In this document: in pieces, positions 44,845 through 56,470 of the stretch
Layout: each line of letters starts with the position of its first letter
Numbering within the stretch: the stretch's first letter is position 1
Source: a bacterium
GTDB lineage: Bacteria; Desulfobacterota; JAPLJL01
Assembly: GCA_028713675.1 (NCBI GenBank)
Contig: JAQTNV010000007.1
Location: 23,043 to 87,042, forward strand
Length of the DNA stretch: 64,000 nucleotides
Reading direction: 5' to 3'
Notes under the pieces: generated by a model
Database searches by the model: none
What the model saw: the letters and a program-made list of their open reading frames with translations, nothing else
What the model was told of the DNA's origin: nothing
Translations under genes and position numbers: made by a program

Positions 44845-45377
44845 CGTTTTTCCCTCCCCCTTATTGGTCTATCTGGTTGATCATAAAAAAGCGAGAAACG
44901 CGAGAAAAGTGGAACACGCGAGAAAGGGTTAAAAAAAATCACATCCTTCATTTTATGCCCTGATAACCCCTTCCTGATTTCCCGCTACCCTGATCTCCCT
45001 TCAGTCTTTCCAGCCATCAACCACGCAACCTGAAGGTTGCGGCTACCTGTTATCGGCTAACCTGCTACCCGCAGCTTTTCATTCGTCAATCGTTTTATCC
45101 CGAGTCATCCCGAGGGACATCCGTCAATCGTCAATTGGTTTGGGTTTATTATCCGTTATTATCCCGAAAAATGCGATTCCGAGCAAAGCGAAAAAGCGTC
45201 CATTGAGTTTATCGTGTCCATTGTGCCCTTTGGTCATAATCATGGGTAATAGGTTTATTGGAGGCTAACGCAGGTTAAAGCCTGCGGCCACCTGCTTACT
45301 ATTTGCTCCTTACCCTTTGAGCTATGAGCTTTCACCTTTGATCAATTACCTGCCTACCGTCTGCTTTTTTCCAATAA
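44845..45377. other. 533-bp gene-free spacer with hairpin and short-word repeats
   Basis: No coding region is visible between ftsK and lolA. The stretch contains REP-like hairpins at 45024-45047 (cgcaacct..aggttgcg) and 45269-45292 (cgcaggtt..agcctgcg), each followed by a ctacc- or ccacc-type tail. It also has words such as agcgagaaacgcgagaaa (44890-44930, echoed at 55565-55600) and cgtcaatcgtcaatt (45120-45140, echoed at 48815-48832). Confidence 0.65.
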
Positions 45378-47645
45378 TTATTTCTTGTTTTTGCCTCCGG
45401 GGGGGATCAGGACTTCCCGGGGCTTGGCCCCGTCCGCAGGACCGATAACCCCTTCCCGCTCCATCCTCTCCACCAGCCGGGCAGCCCGGTTATAACCGAT
45501 CCGGAATTTTCTCTGGATCATGGAGATCGACACCTGCCCGATCTCCGTCACCAAATCCAGCACCTCCACGTATTTTTCATCCAGGTCCGCGTCAAAATCG
45601 TCGGGACGGCTTTCCGACTTGAGCACCACCTGTTCGTATTCCGGCTTGCCCTGTTTCTTCCAGAAATCCACCACCCGCTTGATCTCGTCCTCGGAAACAA
45701 AGGGCCCGTGCACCCTTTCGATCTGCTTGGTGACGGGGGGAATGAAAAGCATGTCCCCCTTCCCGAGCAGACTTTCCGCCCCGTCATCGTCCAGGATCGT
45801 GCGGGAATCCACCCGGCTGGAAACCTGGAATGAGATCCGGGACGGGAAGTTGGCCTTGATCACGCCGGTGATGATGTCCACCGAAGGTCTCTGGGTGGCC
45901 ACGATCAGGTGGATCCCGGCCTGCCGGGCTTTCTGGGCCAGGCGCTGGAGCGAAATTTCCACCTCGTTGGACGCCACCGCCATCAGGTCGGCGAGCTCGT
46001 CGATGATCACCACGATGTAGGGCAGGCGGCCCAGGGGCATTTCCTCTCCGGTACCTTCCCCCCCGGCTTCCTCCGCCCCCGCCTTCTCCTTGAGCGACAG
46101 GGAGGAACGCAGGCGCTTGTCCTTTTCGACCAGCTTGTTCAGGCTCTCAATGGACTTGGTCCCCAGCTTGTTCATCAGCCGGTACCGGTCCTCCATTTTA
46201 TCCACCATCCACTTCAGGGACTGGGCCGCCGACTTGGGATCGGTGATCACCGGGACCAGCAGGTGAGGCAGCCCGTCGTAGGAGGTCAGTTCGAGCATCT
46301 TGGGATCGATCATGAGCAGGCGGACGTCTTCCGGGGTCGCCTTGAAAAGAATGGAGAGGATCATCGCGTTCAGGGAAACGCTCTTCCCCGAACCGGTGGT
46401 GCCGGCCACCAGGAGATGAGGAAGCGAATTGCCCAGGCTGACCACCACCGGATCACCGAAAATACCCTTTCCCAGGGCGAGGGACAGGGGGGAGGCGCTC
46501 CCCCGGAAACTGTCGCTCTCCAGCATGGACCGGAGGACGATCTTCTCCCGGACGGGATTGGGCACCTCAATCCCGACCACGCTCTTGCCCGGGGGACGGA
46601 TCACCCGGACGCTCTGGGCCCCGATGGCCATCGCGATATCATCGGACAGGCTTTCTACCCGGCTGAGCCGGATGCCGGGGGCAAGTTCGAATTCATACAG
46701 GGAAACCACCGGCCCGGTCCGGATCTCGGTCACCCTTCCGTCCACCCCGAAATTGGAAAGCTTCTGCACCAGGTTCCGGGAATTGAATTCCAGGCTCTTC
46801 TGGTCCACCGGCCTTTCCTCTTTCGGCACCGGGTCGAGCAGGGTGGTCTGGGGCAGCTTGAACTGCCCGGTCCGGTCCATGAAGGAAAAAATCTCCTGGG
46901 CCGTGGCCCGGACCGGAGGCGGAGGCGGGGCGGACTCCACCACCACCGGGGGAGCAGGGGCCGCCCCGGGAGCCGCGGGTTCACCCTTGTCCGCCGGCCG
47001 CTTGGTCGCCTCCCGGCGCTGCCGGCGAAGGCGGGCCATGATGATTTCCCGGTGCAGATAAAGAAAAGGCACGGAAGCGACCTTCAGGAACTGGCCCAGC
47101 CACCGGACCAGGGAAACCCGGAAGAATACGGTGATGCAGACGAACCAGCCCACCAGGATGACGACCACCGCCCCCACGCTCCCCAGGTAATGGATGAAAA
47201 AATTAGCGAGGATGACCCCGGCCGATCCTCCCAGCGGGAAAGGCAGCCGGCCCCCGACTTGCGACTCCCCGGCCAGCCCGAAAAGGGAGGAAAGAAAAAT
47301 CAGCGAACTGCCCGTCCCCAGGATGAACCGGAGCGAGGGCGGATTGAACCAGCTGGGAAAGAGGAGAAGAACCCCTGCCCCGAGCAGGATCGGGATGAGC
47401 AGCCAGGCCAGGAGCCCGAGGGTTTGAAAGGCAAGATCAGCCAGGTGGGAGCCGATGATTCCGCCCAGGTTCCGGACCGGGACCCCGATCTTCCCCTGGA
47501 CCACGTTGAAGGAAGGGTCCTCCGGATGGTAGGAAAAAAGCACCAGGAACAGGAAAACGGCCAGGGCCGCGAGGAGGACCCCGAAAAGCTCCCGGTAGAT
47601 CTTGTTCTCTCCCTTGTTCTTTTTCGACTTGGAACTGACCTTCAT
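45378..47645 (-). CDS. ftsK: DNA translocase FtsK/SpoIIIE
   Basis: A 755-residue protein. The ATG at 47645 overlaps the hflX stop (ATGA) and follows GGGGAGAG. The N-terminus has about four membrane helices (RELFGVLLAALAVFLFLVLF onward), then a short Pro/Ala linker and the motor: Walker A TTGSGKS in LLVAGTTGSGKSVSLNAM, Walker B VVIIDELADLMAVA, and the C-terminal gamma winged helix (GQVSISMIQRKFRIGYNRAA). It pumps chromosomal DNA at the division septum. The linker is short compared with E. coli FtsK, as in most bacteria. Confidence 0.92.
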   Translation of the reverse strand: MKVSSKSKKNKGENKIYRELFGVLLAALAVFLFLVLFSYHPEDPSFNVVQGKIGVPVRNLGGIIGSHLADLAFQTLGLLAWLLIPILLGAGVLLLFPSWFNPPSLRFILGTGSSLIFLSSLFGLAGESQVGGRLPFPLGGSAGVILANFFIHYLGSVGAVVVILVGWFVCITVFFRVSLVRWLGQFLKVASVPFLYLHREIIMARLRRQRREATKRPADKGEPAAPGAAPAPPVVVESAPPPPPVRATAQEIFSFMDRTGQFKLPQTTLLDPVPKEERPVDQKSLEFNSRNLVQKLSNFGVDGRVTEIRTGPVVSLYEFELAPGIRLSRVESLSDDIAMAIGAQSVRVIRPPGKSVVGIEVPNPVREKIVLRSMLESDSFRGSASPLSLALGKGIFGDPVVVSLGNSLPHLLVAGTTGSGKSVSLNAMILSILFKATPEDVRLLMIDPKMLELTSYDGLPHLLVPVITDPKSAAQSLKWMVDKMEDRYRLMNKLGTKSIESLNKLVEKDKRLRSSLSLKEKAGAEEAGGEGTGEEMPLGRLPYIVVIIDELADLMAVASNEVEISLQRLAQKARQAGIHLIVATQRPSVDIITGVIKANFPSRISFQVSSRVDSRTILDDDGAESLLGKGDMLFIPPVTKQIERVHGPFVSEDEIKRVVDFWKKQGKPEYEQVVLKSESRPDDFDADLDEKYVEVLDLVTEIGQVSISMIQRKFRIGYNRAARLVERMEREGVIGPADGAKPREVLIPPGGKNKK

Positions 47646-48724
47646 TCTCTCCCCCGCCTGGAAACCACGACTTTTTTCATCTCCGCCTTGAGTTCCTCCA
47701 TTCCCTCCCCGGTCAAAGCCGAGACGCAAACCACGGGTGGCTCAAATTTCTGGGAGAGACGCGCAAGCTCGACGGGATTTTTCACCAGGTCGCACTTGTT
47801 CAAAACCGTGATGGATGCTTTCCAGTCGATCTCCACTTCTTCCAGGACCCGGAACACCGTTTCGGCCTGGACCTCAACCCGGGGATTGCTGGCGTCCAGC
47901 ATCACGATCAGGCCCAGGGCCTCCCGGACTTCCTCGAAAGTGGCCCGGAAGGCGGCCACCAGGGAATGGGGAATCCCCTGGATCAGTCCCACGGTGTCGA
48001 TCACCGCGGCCCCCAGGCCTTCGGCGAGCCGGACCCTGCGGATGGTGGGATCCAGGGTGGAAAAAAGCTGGTCGGCAGTGTGGACCTGGGCCCGGCCCAG
48101 GCGATTCAAAAGCGTGGATTTACCCGTGTTGGTATAACCGATCAGGGCAAAGGTGGGCAGGTCCCGGGTTTTCCGGCCCTGCCGCTGCACCTCCCGGGTC
48201 TTTTGAATTTTTTCCAGCTCCCGCTCGAGATGGGCGATCCGTTTTCTAACCCGCTGACGGTCTACTTCCAGCTTGGTCTGGCCCGGCCCCCGGGTTCCGA
48301 TCCCTCCCCCCAGCCGGGACAGGGCTTTTCCCTGGCCGGTCAGCCGGGGCAAAAGATACGCCAGCTGGGCCGACTCGACCTGGATCTTGCCCTCGCGGGT
48401 CCGGGCCCGCTGGGAAAAAATATCCAGGATCAGTCCGGTTCTGTCCACCACTTTCACCCCCAGGAAGTCTTCCAGGTTGCGGTACTGCACCGGGTTCAGG
48501 TCCTGGTTGAAAATCACCAGGTCCAGTTCCCCGGCCTTCTCCCGGATCTCCTCGAGCTTGCCCTTCCCGATCAGAAAGGCGGGGTGGAAACGTTCAAGCT
48601 GCTGTTCCCATTTTTCCACGACCCGGGCCCCGGCGCTCTCCGCCAGCCGCTCCAGCTCCCGCAGGGAATCCGGGGAAACCGGCTGGCCTTTCCGGCGAAC
48701 CTCTACCAGTCCAGATCTTTCCAT
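47642..48724 (-). CDS. hflX: GTPase HflX
   Basis: A 360-residue protein with the HflX N-terminal domain (HPAFLIGKGKLEEI, DLVIFNQDLNPVQYRNLE), the signature SRLGGGIGTRGPGQTKLE, and a G domain with G1 GYTNTGKS, G3 DTVGLIQGIP and G4 NKCD. HflX rescues or splits stressed ribosomes. It is directly downstream of hfq and overlaps ftsK by 4 bp. The DTVG-L instead of DTVG-F in G3 is a minor change. Confidence 0.92.
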   Translation of the reverse strand: MERSGLVEVRRKGQPVSPDSLRELERLAESAGARVVEKWEQQLERFHPAFLIGKGKLEEIREKAGELDLVIFNQDLNPVQYRNLEDFLGVKVVDRTGLILDIFSQRARTREGKIQVESAQLAYLLPRLTGQGKALSRLGGGIGTRGPGQTKLEVDRQRVRKRIAHLERELEKIQKTREVQRQGRKTRDLPTFALIGYTNTGKSTLLNRLGRAQVHTADQLFSTLDPTIRRVRLAEGLGAAVIDTVGLIQGIPHSLVAAFRATFEEVREALGLIVMLDASNPRVEVQAETVFRVLEEVEIDWKASITVLNKCDLVKNPVELARLSQKFEPPVVCVSALTGEGMEELKAEMKKVVVSRRGRE

Positions 48725-48732
48725 ATCAATGG

Positions 48733-48756
48733 CGCAGGCTAAAGCCTGCGGCTACC
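48733..48756. repeat. REP-like hairpin, copy E
   Basis: cgcaggct-aa-agcctgcg followed by gctacc, between hfq and hflX. Same family as the copies at 44007 and 45269. Confidence 0.6.
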
Positions 48757-48841
48757 TTCATAAAGCTGAAACTTTGTCCTTGGTTTTCGTTTTTCATTCG
48801 TCAATCGTAAATCGTCAATCGTCAATTGGCACATTCCGCAA

Positions 48842-49150
48842 TTATTTTTCGGGGGTCTTGCCCTCGGCGAGGTGAGGCTGATTATGAAAACCCTCTTTCT
48901 CGACCGGGGCCGGCGCGAGGCGGAACTTGCTCCCCGGGACCGGCCGGATCGAGGCCACCGCGTGCTTGTAGACCAGGACCGGGATGTTTTCCGAATCCGC
49001 TTTTTCCAGAAGCAGGCAGAAGTTATCGAAAGATATCACCCTGACCCCCTCGAGGCGGCTGCCGGATATGAATTCCACCGCCACCTTGAGCTTGTCCCGG
49101 CGCACCTGGTTCAAAAACTGATCCTGAATATTGATCCGGTTCATATTCAT
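48842..49150 (-). CDS. hfq: RNA chaperone Hfq
   Basis: 102 residues from the ATG at 49150 with an AGGAGGG site. The frame stays open far upstream inside dnaE, but only this part is coding. The Sm1 motif is IQDQFLNQVRRDKLKVAVEF, with GSRLEGVRVISFDNFCLLL, and the Sm2 motif is VLVYKHAVASIRP, including the conserved YKHA. The C-terminal tail is about 25 residues and Pro-rich. It binds small RNAs and mRNAs. It lies 8 bp after dnaE and upstream of hflX, as in the classical hfq-hflX order. Confidence 0.9.
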   Translation of the reverse strand: MNMNRINIQDQFLNQVRRDKLKVAVEFISGSRLEGVRVISFDNFCLLLEKADSENIPVLVYKHAVASIRPVPGSKFRLAPAPVEKEGFHNQPHLAEGKTPEK

Positions 49151-49158
49151 AATCCCTC

Positions 49159-52100
49159 CTATTGCACGGTAACCGATCCCCCTCCGAAAATCTCCCGGAC
49201 CCGGGTAAAGAACTTCTCCCCCGCTTCCGCGCGCAGGCTTTCCGGCAGGGCGATCACCGCTTCGGTTTGGTTCGGAAAGGAAATATGCAGAACGGTCTGG
49301 CACCTGCCGGGATGATCCTGGATCAGGCTCTTGAGCTCCCGAAAGGTCTCCCCGTTGATCCCGGGCGCCGAAATCTGGAAATGAATCCGCTGGCAGAATC
49401 TCTGGCCGGCCAGTCGCAGGGGACAGATCTCCCCGTCGAGGATCTTCAGCCGGTCCTCGTTCCGCTCCAGCTTTCCCGCCACCACGATCGGCTCGTCCTC
49501 CTGGACCTCGCGGAGAAACTTGGCGTAGCTTTCGGCAAAGACCACCACCTCGATGAAGCCGTCCAGCCCCTCCAGGGTGACGAAACCCATCCGCTTCCCC
49601 TGCCGGGTGGTCACCTCCCGCTTGCCGGAAATCATCCCGCCCACCCGCACCGGCTTGTGGTCGGCCACCTCGGAGAGCTCGGAAATCTGGTGGGTGACGT
49701 AGCGGTTCATCTCCTCGGAAAAATCGAGCAGGGGATGCCCGGTAATATAAAAGCCCAGGGCCTCTTTCTCGTTGCGGAGGAGCTCGTTCCGCGGCCATTC
49801 GGGGAGTTCGGTCCCGCCGTCAGCCTGCCGGGGGCGCGGGGAACGGAGGCGGCCGAAGAGGCTTTCCTGGCCCTGTTCCCTTTCCCGCTGGAACGCGGAA
49901 CCCGCGTCCAGGGCGGAATCGAGCACATCCAGGGTGGTGGCCCGGTTCATCCCCAGGCCGTCGAAAGTCCCGCATTTGATCAGGTTCTCCAGCACCCGGT
50001 GGTTGACCTTGCGCAGGTCCACCCGCTCGCAGAAATCAAAAATTGATGTGAATTTGCCCCGGGCCGAGCGGGATTCGATGATGGCCTCCACCGCCATTTC
50101 CCCCACATTTTTGACGGCGGAAAGCCCGAACCGGATCGTGTTGTCCCCCACCACCATGAAATCCTTCTCGCTCTCGTTCACCTCCGGGGGCAGGACCTTG
50201 ATCCCCATCGCCTTGCACTCGTTCAGGTTCTTCAGAACCTTGTCGGAATCATCCATGTCGGCCGAGAGCAGGGCCGCCAGGAAGAAAACCGGGTAGTTGG
50301 CCTTCAGGTAGGCGGATTGGTAGGCGATCAGGGCGTAGGCCGCGCTGTGGCACTTGTTGAAGGCGTATTTTGAGAACTGGGACATGTCCTCGAAAAGCTT
50401 CGCCGCCTCCTCCCGGGAAAACTTGTTCTTGACCGCCCCCTCGACAAAACGGGGCCGGGCCTCCTCCATCTCCTCCTGCTTCTTCTTGGCCATCGCCTTC
50501 CGGAGCCGGTCGGACTCGGTCAGGCTGAAGCCCCCGATCCGGTTGGCGATCTTCATTACCTGTTCCTGGTAGACGATCACGCCGTAGGTTTCCTCCAGGA
50601 TCTCCTTCATCTGGGGAATCGCGTACTGGGTCTTGTTCCGCTTGGCTTTTTTCCGCTTGATGAAATCGTCGATCATCCCGCCCCCGAGGGGGCCGGGACG
50701 GTAAAGCGCATTCAAAGCCACCAGGTCTTTGAGCTCGGTGGGCCGGCTCCGGGTCAGGAGCTCGACCATCCCCGAACTTTCAAACTGGAAGATCCCCACG
50801 GTTTTCCCCGCCGCGAGGAGTTCATAGGACTTGGCATCATCCAAAGGGATGAGGGAAAGATTGACTTTTTCTCCGCGAACCCGCTCGATCAGCCGGAGAG
50901 TATGGGCGAAAATCGACAGGGTCTTCAGGCCGAGCAGGTCGAACTTGATCAGCCCGGAGGCTTCCACGTCCGCCATGGCGTACTGGGTCACCACCTCGTC
51001 GTTCTGGCCCTTGTAGAGCGGGAGGCATTCCACCAGGGGGCGGTCGCCGATCACCACCCCGGCCGCGTGGGTGGAGGCGTGCCGGACCATGCCCTCGACG
51101 GACTGGGCGGTTTCGATCAGGTCCCGGATCCGCGGCTCCTTCTGGTACATCTCCCGGAGGCGGGGCTCCGACTCCAGGGCCGATTTGATCGTCACCCCCG
51201 GGCCGAAGGGGATGAGCTTGGCCACCTGGTCCACCTCGTTGTAAGGCATCTCCAGCACGCGGCCGACATCCCGGATCGCGGCCTTGGCCTGCATCACGCT
51301 GAAGGTGATGATATGCCCGACATTGTCCTTCCCGTATTTCTCGGTGAGGTACTGGTAGACTTCGTCCCGCCGTTCCGGGCCGAAATCCATGTCGATATCC
51401 GGAAGGCTGGCCCGGCCCTCGTTCAAGAAGCGCTCGAAGAGCAGCCCCTCCGCGATCGGATCGATCTGCGTGATCGAGAGGGCGAAGGCCACCAGGCTCC
51501 CGGGGGCCGAGCCCCGGCCGGGTCCCACCGGGATACCCCGCAAGCGGGCCTGCTGGACAAAATCCGATACGATCAAAAAGTAACCGGCGAAGCCGGTTTT
51601 CCGGATGACCCGGAGTTCCTCGGTCAGGCGCGTCTCGTAGGCCTCCCGGCTCTCCGGCCGGACCCTCCCGGTCGCGACCAGGCGCGAGAAATTTTCGTTC
51701 AGCCCCGCCCGGGACTCCTTTTCGAGCTGTTCATCCGCGGTCGTTCCTTCCGGGAGGGGGAAGGCCGGGAAACGCCTTTCGCCCAGGTTGAGTTCCAGGT
51801 TGCAGTCCCCCGCGATCCGGACGGTATTTTCGATCGCCTCCGGGAGATCCCGGAAGAGCTCCGCCATCTCCTGGGGCGAACGGAAGTAAAAGGTGTCGGA
51901 ATGGAAAGCCATCCGGTCCTTGTCGCTCATGGTCTTGCCGGTCTGGAGAGCGAGGAGGATGTCGTGGGCCCGGGCGTCCTTCTTTTCCAGGTAATGGCAG
52001 TCGTTGGTCGCCACCAGCGGCAGGGAAAGCTCCCGGGCCAGCTCGATCAACAGGGGATTGACCCGCTCCTGTTCGGGCAGGCCGTTCCGCTGGAGCTCCA

Positions 52101-52632
52101 GGAAAAACCGGTCCGGCCCGAAGATCCCGGCGAGCTCCCGGGCCGCCCGCCGGGCCTCATCCTTCCGGCCCTGGAGCAGGTTCCAGGGAATCTCCCCTTT
52201 CAGGCAGGCGGAAAGCCCGATCAGTCCTTCGCGGTACTGGGTCAGGATCTCCCGGTCGATCCGGGGACGGTAATAGAAACCCTCGAAATGCGCCCGGGTG
52301 ACCAGCTGCGAGAGGTTGCGGTAGCCCTGGAGATTCCGGGCCAGGAGCACGAGATGAAAAGACGTCTCGTCCGCCGCTCCCCGTTTCTTGTCCAGGCGGC
52401 TCCCGGGCGCCATGTAGCACTCGCAGCCGATGATGGGTTTGATCCCATGCTTGTAAGCCAGCTTGTAGAACTCGATCGCCCCGAACAGGTTCCCGTGATC
52501 GGTCAGGGCCAGGGCCGGGAGCCGATACTCCTCCGCCCGCGCGAAAAGCTGTTCGGGACGGATGGCCCCGTCGAGAAGGCTGTAATGGGTATGGACGTGC
52601 AGGTGGACGAAATTACTGGCAGGCGTTTCCAA
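49159..52632 (-). CDS. dnaE: DNA polymerase III subunit alpha
   Basis: A 1157-residue replicative polymerase. The PHP domain begins at once with VHLHVHTHYSLLDG. The palm has PVGPGRGSAPGSLVAF and the catalytic PDIDMDFGPERRDEV near residue 410. The finger and beta-binding region (YQEQVMKIANRIGGFSL, SKYAFNKCHSAAYALIAYQ) and an OB-fold C-terminus (VRVGGMISGKREVTTRQGKR) follow. The start appears to be TTG (MET-PASNF), since the conserved PHP sequence begins eight residues later. It is followed at once by hfq. Confidence 0.94.
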   Translation of the reverse strand: METPASNFVHLHVHTHYSLLDGAIRPEQLFARAEEYRLPALALTDHGNLFGAIEFYKLAYKHGIKPIIGCECYMAPGSRLDKKRGAADETSFHLVLLARNLQGYRNLSQLVTRAHFEGFYYRPRIDREILTQYREGLIGLSACLKGEIPWNLLQGRKDEARRAARELAGIFGPDRFFLELQRNGLPEQERVNPLLIELARELSLPLVATNDCHYLEKKDARAHDILLALQTGKTMSDKDRMAFHSDTFYFRSPQEMAELFRDLPEAIENTVRIAGDCNLELNLGERRFPAFPLPEGTTADEQLEKESRAGLNENFSRLVATGRVRPESREAYETRLTEELRVIRKTGFAGYFLIVSDFVQQARLRGIPVGPGRGSAPGSLVAFALSITQIDPIAEGLLFERFLNEGRASLPDIDMDFGPERRDEVYQYLTEKYGKDNVGHIITFSVMQAKAAIRDVGRVLEMPYNEVDQVAKLIPFGPGVTIKSALESEPRLREMYQKEPRIRDLIETAQSVEGMVRHASTHAAGVVIGDRPLVECLPLYKGQNDEVVTQYAMADVEASGLIKFDLLGLKTLSIFAHTLRLIERVRGEKVNLSLIPLDDAKSYELLAAGKTVGIFQFESSGMVELLTRSRPTELKDLVALNALYRPGPLGGGMIDDFIKRKKAKRNKTQYAIPQMKEILEETYGVIVYQEQVMKIANRIGGFSLTESDRLRKAMAKKKQEEMEEARPRFVEGAVKNKFSREEAAKLFEDMSQFSKYAFNKCHSAAYALIAYQSAYLKANYPVFFLAALLSADMDDSDKVLKNLNECKAMGIKVLPPEVNESEKDFMVVGDNTIRFGLSAVKNVGEMAVEAIIESRSARGKFTSIFDFCERVDLRKVNHRVLENLIKCGTFDGLGMNRATTLDVLDSALDAGSAFQREREQGQESLFGRLRSPRPRQADGGTELPEWPRNELLRNEKEALGFYITGHPLLDFSEEMNRYVTHQISELSEVADHKPVRVGGMISGKREVTTRQGKRMGFVTLEGLDGFIEVVVFAESYAKFLREVQEDEPIVVAGKLERNEDRLKILDGEICPLRLAGQRFCQRIHFQISAPGINGETFRELKSLIQDHPGRCQTVLHISFPNQTEAVIALPESLRAEAGEKFFTRVREIFGGGSVTVQ

Positions 52633-52705
52633 TTTTCAACTGTTCATTTAATAAAAAGGAGAATTGACTCCGGGCTGAATTCTAACCCCGGCCGGAAAAC
52701 CCCGC

Positions 52706-54496
<1,791 letters not shown>

Positions 54497-55504
54497 TCAC
54501 ACCGGCGGCGCCGGGATCGTGAGGGTAATTCCTTTCTTCAATTTGCTGGGTTTGGGGATGACGTTTCGGTTCGCCTCGTAAATCAATCTCCAGAGCCGGG
54601 CGTTCCCGTAGTAATACGCCGCCAGCAGATGGAGATCGTCCCCCTCGACAATTATATGCTGGGCGGGGGTGGGATGAGTAACCGGGCCCAGGACAACGCC
54701 CCCTAAGCCGGGCATGGGCGGCCCGGCCGGGGCGGGAGCTTCACTCGGGACCGCCGCGGGGGTCGGGGCAGGGGCAAGGTTCTCACCGGGAGCGACCGGG
54801 CTGGGAGCCGCCGGGGTTCCCGGTTCCGCCAGGGGCGGAAGGTCGAGAGCGGGCGGGGCCACGGACGGAGCCGGGCCCGGTTCAACCGCGGGCGCCGGGC
54901 TGGGAGCCGTCGGTTCCACCGGTGCTGCCGGAGGCGCCGGTTCCGTCAGGGGTTGAAGCTCGGAAGCGGGCGGGGCCGCGGACGGGGCCGGGCCCGGTTC
55001 AACCGCGGGCAACGGACTGGGAGCAAAAGGCGCTGCCTGCTCTGCCGGCGGCGTCGGCTCCGCCACAGGTTGAAGCTCGGAAGCGGGCGCGGCGGGCTGG
55101 GCCGCGGACGGGGCCGGGCTCGGTTCAACCACGGGCGCCGGGCTGGGAGCCACCGGAGCTGCCGGCAGGGGTGGAAGTTCGGAAGCTGGCGTGATGGGTT
55201 GGACCGCGGATGGGGCCGAACTCGGTTCAACCGCGGGCGCCGGGCTGGGAGCCGCCGGAGCTGCCGGCAGGGGTGGAAGTTCGGAAGCTGGCGTGACGGG
55301 TTGGGCCGCGGACGGGGCCGGACTCGGTTCCACCGCGGGTAACGGGCTGGGGGCCGCCGGCTCTGCCACTGCCCCGGCCTCAGGCAAAGGGGTGATTGGT
55401 TCCGGAGCTTTTTTGGCCTTGGCCCAGGCCCCGGCAGTAAAGATCCCTACCAGGACCAGGCTGAAGATCAATCCCCGGACCGCGCTTTTTCTTGTCGGAT
55501 TCAT
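54497..55504 (-). CDS. secreted LysM protein with Ala/Pro/Glu-rich repeats
   Basis: A 335-residue protein with a signal peptide (cleavage near AGAWAKA) and a long low-complexity region of about 34-residue repeats (AVEPSPAPSAAQPVTPASEL, then PPLPAAP, and variants). A C-terminal LysM-like domain (IIVEGDDLHLLAAYYYGNAR, LWRLIYEANRNVIP) should bind peptidoglycan. The rod-like repeat probably spans the periplasm. AGGAGG precedes the ATG. The repeat is also visible in the DNA (period 102 bp) and may vary in copy number. Confidence 0.8.
   Translation of the reverse strand: MNPTRKSAVRGLIFSLVLVGIFTAGAWAKAKKAPEPITPLPEAGAVAEPAAPSPLPAVEPSPAPSAAQPVTPASELPPLPAAPAAPSPAPAVEPSSAPSAVQPITPASELPPLPAAPVAPSPAPVVEPSPAPSAAQPAAPASELQPVAEPTPPAEQAAPFAPSPLPAVEPGPAPSAAPPASELQPLTEPAPPAAPVEPTAPSPAPAVEPGPAPSVAPPALDLPPLAEPGTPAAPSPVAPGENLAPAPTPAAVPSEAPAPAGPPMPGLGGVVLGPVTHPTPAQHIIVEGDDLHLLAAYYYGNARLWRLIYEANRNVIPKPSKLKKGITLTIPAPPV
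54790..55380. repeat. 102-bp tandem repeat within the LysM gene
   Basis: The word ggcaggggtggaagttcgga recurs exactly 102 bp apart (55164 and 55266), and more diverged units extend on both sides. It encodes the Ala/Pro repeat. Confidence 0.7.
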
Positions 55505-55678
55505 TTTTTTGCCTCCTATGACAAATCAAATTCCAATAACCAAGCTCCAATCACCAAACAAAAAAGCGAGAAATGTCGGACAGGTTGGACATGCGAGAAA
55601 TATTTTTACTTTCATTATTCTTTTACGTGTCCCACCTGTTCCACTTTTTCCACGTTTCCCGCTTTTCTTCAAGAATAA

Positions 55679-56323
55679 TTATTTAGACTTAAACTTCATT
55701 TCCAGATTAGTCGGTTCCGCCGCCGGCAGCTCCTTTCGGAATTTGAGGGTGAATTCATGATTCTTCTTCAGCTCACCCCGGAATAAAACCAGGCCCTGCG
55801 CGAAAGCGTGAGGTTCGATCGGCGCCGGGCTCAGGGCCTTCAGGTAGATCTCGCCGGGGCAGCGATCGGAGCGGGAGACGGAATTGTAGCCGAGGGGAAA
55901 ACCCGCGCCCATCGCTTCCCGCCCGCCTTCATGCCCGTAGGCCAGGCCAAAGGTAAAAAAGGCCGAAGACCGGCCTTCCTCCCTGGGCTCGAGAGCGGAA
56001 AACTCCCGGGCATCCACCGCCTGGTATTGCCGTCCGCTTTCGTCCTGCAGAATAAAATCCTCCGGTTGAATGGAAACCCGGCCCTCCGTCCGGTTCTCGA
56101 TCCTCACCTCCAGGGAAATCAGGAGTTTGTCCCAGGCCGGTGAGCAGTGTTCCAATTCACCCTGGCGGGCGGCAAAACCCAGGGCCGGGCTCTCCACCCG
56201 GCCAAAACCCGCCCGGGCCAGGTCCTCCGAACCGGCGGGGACCAGGGGCAGGAGTTTCGGCGCACAGCCTCCTCCAATCAATCCCCAGAGGATTAATTGG
56301 ATTATGAGTAAGCCTTTAACCAT
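55679..56323 (-). CDS. lipoprotein, function unknown
   Basis: A 214-residue protein with a hydrophobic N-terminus and lipobox GGGC (Cys20). The mature part looks like an Ig-like/DUF4352-type beta domain (WDKLLISLEVRIENRTEGRV, QPEDFILQDESGRQYQAVDA), in which a protein is compared with ionised or regulatory surfaces. No enzyme motif is visible. It lies 174 bp upstream of the LysM gene and may share its envelope role. Confidence 0.72.
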   Translation of the reverse strand: MVKGLLIIQLILWGLIGGGCAPKLLPLVPAGSEDLARAGFGRVESPALGFAARQGELEHCSPAWDKLLISLEVRIENRTEGRVSIQPEDFILQDESGRQYQAVDAREFSALEPREEGRSSAFFTFGLAYGHEGGREAMGAGFPLGYNSVSRSDRCPGEIYLKALSPAPIEPHAFAQGLVLFRGELKKNHEFTLKFRKELPAAEPTNLEMKFKSK

Positions 56324-56470
56324 GTTCTGTTCAGGGTTTCGTTGAACGGTTGTGCAGCTAGTGTCGTTAAACGGGCAACGTCCATCGGCTTTTAAAACCG
56401 CAACCTAATTACCCAACCGAAACGAGCTGCCCAACCGCAACCGCATGACCTAACCAAATAACTAATCAAA

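Noticed and set aside
45909-48137. A long open frame on the plus strand opposite ftsK and hflX
   Set aside because: It lies antisense to well-recognised genes and contains only low-complexity His/Pro/Gly-rich sequence without a family; an effect of GC-rich codons.
49151-49798. Upstream extension of the hfq frame
   Set aside because: It overlaps dnaE and reads as low-complexity Arg/Gly-rich sequence; the ribosome site and Sm1 motif fix the start at 49150.
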